Position numbers and translations under genes: made by a program. 64,000 nt of DNA, from positions 61,682-125,681 of the forward strand of contig NZ_FRDH01000012.1 in the NCBI RefSeq assembly GCF_900143205.1, written 5' to 3'. Below are positions 60,624-64,000 of this stretch, one piece after another. How positions within the stretch are numbered: the first letter of the stretch is position 1; every line of letters begins with the position of its first letter. The notes below the pieces were generated by a model. It had not been told where the DNA came from. It searched no databases and worked only from the letters and a program-made list of their open reading frames with translations. Origin of the DNA: Butyrivibrio hungatei DSM 14810 (GTDB lineage Bacteria; Bacillota; Clostridia; Lachnospirales; Lachnospiraceae).

Positions 60624-61043
60624 ATGAGTAATGCAATGTTAGCAGCAGCAAGACTTTACAATAATCCTAGATATTTTGATCCAAGTGAGATCAGAATTAG
60701 ACAGAACAAGATAAGGAGACAGAGAATAGTTCGTAGACAATATATTCTTTTATCTTTAGTCGTATCAATTCTTTTATTTGTAATGATGTTCTTCAAATTA
60801 TCAGTCCTGACAGATGCACAATCTGATACATTTGAGCCAGAATACAAATACTACAAGACTGTTACAGTTTATTCTGGTGATACATTATGGGACATTGCCA
60901 GCAACAACTATAATAGTGGCAAATATTCAGATATGAATTCATATATCAATGAGATTCTAAGCATCAATTCCATCACTGATGCTGATCAGGTAAAGGCTGG
61001 AGAATCTCTGATAATCCCATATTTTTCAAAAGAATTTAAATAA
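60624..61043 (+). CDS. yneA: YneA-like cell division suppressor (membrane anchor plus LysM)
   Basis: 139 residues. A basic cytoplasmic N terminus (1-38, with many Arg), one membrane helix (about 40-60), and an extracellular LysM domain (about 79-133: VYSGDTLWDIA, then LSINSITDADQVKAGESLIIP). Size, layout, divergent position from lexA and the LexA boxes all match YneA of Bacillus, which blocks division during the SOS response. Sequence identity is confined to the LysM part, so the function is inferred mainly from context. The start follows GAGGTGAT (60613-60620). Confidence 0.85.
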   Translation: MSNAMLAAARLYNNPRYFDPSEIRIRQNKIRRQRIVRRQYILLSLVVSILLFVMMFFKLSVLTDAQSDTFEPEYKYYKTVTVYSGDTLWDIASNNYNSGKYSDMNSYINEILSINSITDADQVKAGESLIIPYFSKEFK

Positions 61044-61057
61044 ATCCCAATAAGATT

Positions 61058-61093
61058 CTCCCTATTGATGATATAATAATCGTTGATAGGGAG
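61058..61093 (+). promoter_or_regulatory. Inverted repeat covering the DHH promoter and ribosome binding site
   Basis: CTCCCTATTGA (61058-61068) pairs with TTGATAGGGAG (61083-61093), 11 pairs with two G-T. The right arm holds the ribosome binding site of the next gene (GGGAG); an extended -10 promoter (TGA-TATAAT, 61069-61077) sits in the loop. Confidence 0.5.
61069..61077 (+). promoter_or_regulatory. Extended -10 promoter of the DHH gene
   Basis: TGA-TATAAT is a consensus extended -10; no -35 is visible at 17 bases. Transcription would begin near 61084, only about 17 bases before the start codon. Confidence 0.5.
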
Positions 61094-61100
61094 ATATTTC

Positions 61101-62624
61101 ATGAAACTTTCAAGTTTACTTTGCTATGACTCTATAGTAATTCAATGTCACGACAATCCAGATGCAGATGCTCTTTGTTCTGGATATGTGTTGTATCGCT
61201 ATTTTTCTTTCTTTTCCAAAAATGTAAGATTTATCTATTCCGGAAATTTCGAAGTTACAAAGAGTAATCTTGTATATCTTATCAATAAATTACACATCCC
61301 TATAGAATATGTAACTAAGCTCAAGTCTAAACCTGACCTTCTTCTGATGACTGACTGCCAATACGGAGAAGGTAATGTTCAGCGTTTTGATGCCAAAGAA
61401 ATAGCAGTTATAGATCATCACCAGGTTTCAACCAAACTTCCAAAACAAAATGAAGTTCGAAGCAATCTTGGTAGTTGCTGTACAGTAATCTGGAACCTTT
61501 TAATGCTAGAAGATTTGATTGATTTCTTTGATAAAAAGATTTCAACTGCGCTATATTATGGTCTTTATTGTGATACAAACTCTTTTTCAGAGATATCACA
61601 TCCTCTAGATAGAGATATGATCGAATTTCTAGACTATGATAAATCTCTCATATTAAAGCTAAAAAACATGAACTTAACTTTAAGAGAAGCGAAAGTAGCA
61701 GGAGTAGCAATGCTCGGCATTGATTATCATCCAGATAACAGATACGCCGTCCTCAAGACAGAAGCCTGCGATCCTAATATTCTAGGTTTGATTGGAGACT
61801 TTATCATTGCTATTGACACTGTTGATGTATGCCTTGTTTATAGCATCCTTTCATTTGGCGTTAAGTTTTCAGTCAGGAGCTGTTCTAAGGAAACAAAGGC
61901 AGATGAACTAGCAATGTTCATTTCGGACAAGATTGGTTCCGGAGGTGGACATATAGAAAAAGCCGGCGGTCTTCTTAAAAATGATCTGATCAAACAAATT
62001 TATCCTGAATATGTAGAAATTGATGATGAATCAGCTAAATTCTCAATTTCCAATATCCTGAAGCAAAGATTAAAAGACTATTTTGAAAATAGCGATATTA
62101 TATATGCCAAAAAAGCCAAAATAGATACAAGTAAAATGAAGCGCTACATAGCAAATCCCTTTGTTGTGGGCGTTATGGATCCAAAGAAATACATTCCAGC
62201 TGGTAATATGGCTATCATCAGAACAATATCCGGCGACAAAAACATAGAAATAAAGAAGAACACTTTATTTATTGTTACAGAAGCAGGTGAAATATACGGT
62301 ATTTCTGAAGATATTTTCAAAAAGAACTATATTAAGACCAGAAAACATTTTAAGATCACAACAGATTACTCACCAATAATAAAGAATGCAGATACTGGTA
62401 AAACCTATCATATTATCACAGAGGTTAAGCCATATATTTCAAATGGCGAGATCAATATCTATGCTAAAAAGCTTACAAAGACTACCAAGTTATTTACTAC
62501 ATGGGACAATGAAAAATATATGCTTGGATTAAAAGGCGATTATATAGCTGCAAGCATAGATGATCCAAATAATATTTTTATTATTGAAAAAAGCATCTTC
62601 AAAAAAACATATGATTTAGCGTAA
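61101..62624 (+). CDS. DHH-family phosphoesterase with extra C-terminal module
   Basis: 507 residues. The DHH domain has CHDNPDADA (D21, D23) and VIDHH (D105-H107), and the DHHA1 part has GSGGGHIEKAGG (GGGH 281-284), a layout like NrnA/GdpP-type nucleases and phosphodiesterases acting on small nucleotides. From about 330 to 507 there is an additional region with two related segments, the last ending in LKGDYIAASIDDPNNIFII and FKKTY; it weakly recalls PGDYG-type domains and is not part of the standard enzyme. The substrate is not known. The start at 61101 follows TAGGGAG (61087-61093). Confidence 0.85.
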   Translation: MKLSSLLCYDSIVIQCHDNPDADALCSGYVLYRYFSFFSKNVRFIYSGNFEVTKSNLVYLINKLHIPIEYVTKLKSKPDLLLMTDCQYGEGNVQRFDAKEIAVIDHHQVSTKLPKQNEVRSNLGSCCTVIWNLLMLEDLIDFFDKKISTALYYGLYCDTNSFSEISHPLDRDMIEFLDYDKSLILKLKNMNLTLREAKVAGVAMLGIDYHPDNRYAVLKTEACDPNILGLIGDFIIAIDTVDVCLVYSILSFGVKFSVRSCSKETKADELAMFISDKIGSGGGHIEKAGGLLKNDLIKQIYPEYVEIDDESAKFSISNILKQRLKDYFENSDIIYAKKAKIDTSKMKRYIANPFVVGVMDPKKYIPAGNMAIIRTISGDKNIEIKKNTLFIVTEAGEIYGISEDIFKKNYIKTRKHFKITTDYSPIIKNADTGKTYHIITEVKPYISNGEINIYAKKLTKTTKLFTTWDNEKYMLGLKGDYIAASIDDPNNIFIIEKSIFKKTYDLA

Positions 62625-62634
62625 AGGCAGTAAG

Positions 62635-62681
62635 GCTCTGATTTTTCTACTCTATATGTAAAAAAAATCAGGGCTTTTTTG
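62635..62681 (+). terminator. Terminator after the DHH gene
   Basis: GCTCTGATTTTT (62635-62646) pairs with AAAAATCAGGGC (up to 62674), followed by six T. Confidence 0.82.
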
Positions 62682-62729
62682 TTTCTTTTTTACATTGAAC
62701 TAAATATGTCAGAGATGTTAAGATTTTCT

Positions 62730-62738
62730 TGTTATATT
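62730..62738 (+). promoter_or_regulatory. Extended -10 promoter of the carboxypeptidase gene
   Basis: TGT-TATATT (62730-62738). A start near 62745 would make the upstream TTG at 62729 unusable as a start codon. Confidence 0.5.
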
Positions 62739-62761
62739 CTTTTGTTGGGTGGGATTTTACT

Positions 62762-63889
62762 TTGAGTAATTATAGAAAAGCTAATTATAGAACTAAAGAC
62801 GGTCAGCGTCTTACTGCGCAGCAGTATAAAAATAGAAGAAAATTCGAGATAATACTTCATTTATCATTACTTGTGGCTTGCATTGTAGCTGTCATCTGCC
62901 TTACAGTTACATTAATACATAAGTCTATTCATAATGCGAATACACAAGAAGTTGTAGAAACAGCCACAGATACAGCAACAGCAGAGCTTACTATTGTTGA
63001 TACGATAGTTGAAGATGTAGTGATAGAAGAGGATAATCCATATCTCAAGACATCTGAAGATTCAGCTTCATTCTTTAGTGGTTATGAAGTGACCATTGAT
63101 GACAACACCAAGCTTATTACAAGTGATAATGTTCAGAGTTCCTATGGTGTATTAGTAGATCTTGATTCTGGAAAAGTAATTGCACAAAAAGACGGCAATG
63201 TACGAATAAATCCAGCTTCAATGACTAAGATATTAACTCTTTTAGTTGCGGCTGAACATATAGAAAATCTTGACGATACCTTTACTATGACTCAGGAAAT
63301 CGGCAATTATATTTTCAGCAAAGATTGTAGTGCTGTAGGCCTTAAGGTTGGAGATGTCCAGACCATAAGAGACTTAATGTATGGAACAATACTTCCTTCT
63401 GGTGCAGATGCTGCAATGTGCCTTGCAGAATATGTTTCAGGCTCTCAGGAAGAATTTGTTAAGCTGATGAATGAAAAACTCGATGAACTAGGCATTTCTT
63501 CAACAGCTCATTTTACAAATTGTATTGGAATATACGACAAAGACCATTACTGCACACTGCTTGATATGGCTATGATCCTGAAAGCAGCAGAAGAGAACGA
63601 GCTTTGTCATGAAATATTAAACGCAAGAACCTACACAACTTCGCCAACCTCAGAACATCCAGAAGGAATAACAATTTCAAACTGGTTCCTTAGACGTATT
63701 GAGGATAAAGATACTCATGGTGATGTTGTTGGCGCTAAAACAGGTTTTGTAAACGAATCAGGTTGCTGCGGAGCAAGCTATCAGATTTCAAATGACGGTT
63801 CACATTACATATGCGTAACTGCAGATGCTTGGAGCACCTGGAGATGTATATATGATCATGTTGACATCTATGATACCTACACAAGCTAA
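62762..63889 (+). CDS. Membrane-anchored D-alanyl-D-alanine carboxypeptidase
   Basis: Trims the terminal D-Ala from peptidoglycan stems outside the cell. The 375 residues have a basic cytoplasmic start, one membrane helix (about 30-53) acting as anchor, a Thr/Glu-rich spacer (about 58-105), and a penicillin-binding catalytic domain with S153-x-x-K156 (ASMTK) and K326-T327-G328. The second motif reads S213-G-A (PSGADA) rather than the usual SxN; this variant needs checking but the other motifs are intact. The start is TTG at 62762 with GGTGGG (62748-62753) upstream. Confidence 0.88.
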   Translation: MSNYRKANYRTKDGQRLTAQQYKNRRKFEIILHLSLLVACIVAVICLTVTLIHKSIHNANTQEVVETATDTATAELTIVDTIVEDVVIEEDNPYLKTSEDSASFFSGYEVTIDDNTKLITSDNVQSSYGVLVDLDSGKVIAQKDGNVRINPASMTKILTLLVAAEHIENLDDTFTMTQEIGNYIFSKDCSAVGLKVGDVQTIRDLMYGTILPSGADAAMCLAEYVSGSQEEFVKLMNEKLDELGISSTAHFTNCIGIYDKDHYCTLLDMAMILKAAEENELCHEILNARTYTTSPTSEHPEGITISNWFLRRIEDKDTHGDVVGAKTGFVNESGCCGASYQISNDGSHYICVTADAWSTWRCIYDHVDIYDTYTS

Positions 63890-63955
63890 ATCTATACAAA
63901 TATCCCCTCATGTCCGAGACTTAATGCTTAATAGGATTAAATAAAGAACCATACG

Positions 63956-63985
63956 ACGGTTATCGCTTAATGATAACCGTTTTTA
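63956..63985 (+). terminator. Terminator near the right edge
   Basis: ACGGTTATC (63956-63964) and GATAACCGT (63972-63980) form a perfect nine-pair stem with a seven-base loop, followed by T4. It lies 66 bases after the carboxypeptidase; nothing else is seen in 63890-64000. Confidence 0.88.
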
Positions 63986-64000
63986 TGTGCCAAAATAGTG

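Noticed and set aside
1..64000. CRISPR arrays, tRNA or rRNA genes, insertion sequences, prophage, toxin-antitoxin pairs
   Set aside because: No regular spaced repeats, cloverleaf-like segments, transposase or integrase motifs were found; almost all sequence is accounted for by ordinary genes.

Overview
The window is a dense, low-GC, gene-rich stretch of what looks like a chromosome from an anaerobic Firmicute. A Lachnospiraceae member of the Butyrivibrio/Pseudobutyrivibrio kind is the best guess. The basis is AT-rich codon use, strong AGGAGG-type ribosome binding sites, Ech-type hydrogenase plus hyp maturation genes, the classic Firmicute block rplU-prp-rpmA-obgE-yhbY-nadD-yqeK-rsfS, the lexA/yneA-like divergent pair, RecU, MecA and a FakA/FakB pair. 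This is inference from gene content, not a marker-gene assignment. I saw no rRNA, tRNA, CRISPR array, insertion sequence or prophage, and no gene-free stretch longer than about 300 bases.

Layout. 1-5949: end of an Ech hydrogenase operon (echF, cut by the window edge), then hypF-hypC-hypD-hypE and mecA, closed by a terminator. 6020-11181: housekeeping genes (RluF-like pseudouridine synthase, ligA, metA, a polysaccharide deacetylase, a coiled-coil protein with a Tudor-like module). 11229-15476 (minus): a 1415-residue fused activator/reductase of the 2-hydroxyacyl-CoA dehydratase activator family. 15703-25233: a signalling block with a membrane HD-GYP protein, a giant propeller-containing hybrid histidine kinase with an HPt domain, a two-receiver response regulator, and a membrane protein with a degenerate HD-GYP domain. 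25350-30161: a second set with a BvgS-like kinase that has lost its phospho-accepting residues, a rhomboid-like membrane protein with a zinc ribbon, a sigma-70-like protein lacking region 4, and an unrecognised 138-residue protein. 30258-30443 (minus): rpmB.

30652-45990: Asp23 protein, fakA, recG, fakB/degV, parE-parC, rsmD, coaD, a coiled-coil protein, a cell-wall amidase, two more pseudouridine synthases, a HAD phosphatase and a small membrane protein. 45992-51661: recU, then hisZ-hisG-hisD and, after a 182-base spacer with phased repeats, hisB and a HisF-like/HisI/HisE fusion. 51671-59781: radical SAM protein, its DUF2344 partner, RNase G, an L21 leader, rplU-prp-rpmA, obgE, yhbY, nadD, yqeK, rsfS. 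59830-61043: lexA divergent from a YneA-like division inhibitor, with LexA boxes between. 61101-63889: a DHH phosphoesterase with an extra C-terminal module and a D,D-carboxypeptidase.

The most unusual parts are the degenerate-kinase/rhomboid/sigma-like operon (25350-30161), the neighbouring c-di-GMP/phosphorelay block, the fused activator with tandem palindromes upstream, the HisF-like-HisIE fusion with helically phased repeats upstream of hisB, and a hairpin that overlaps both the promoter and the ribosome binding site of the DHH gene. Everything is read by eye: family names come from motif recognition, and no search was run.
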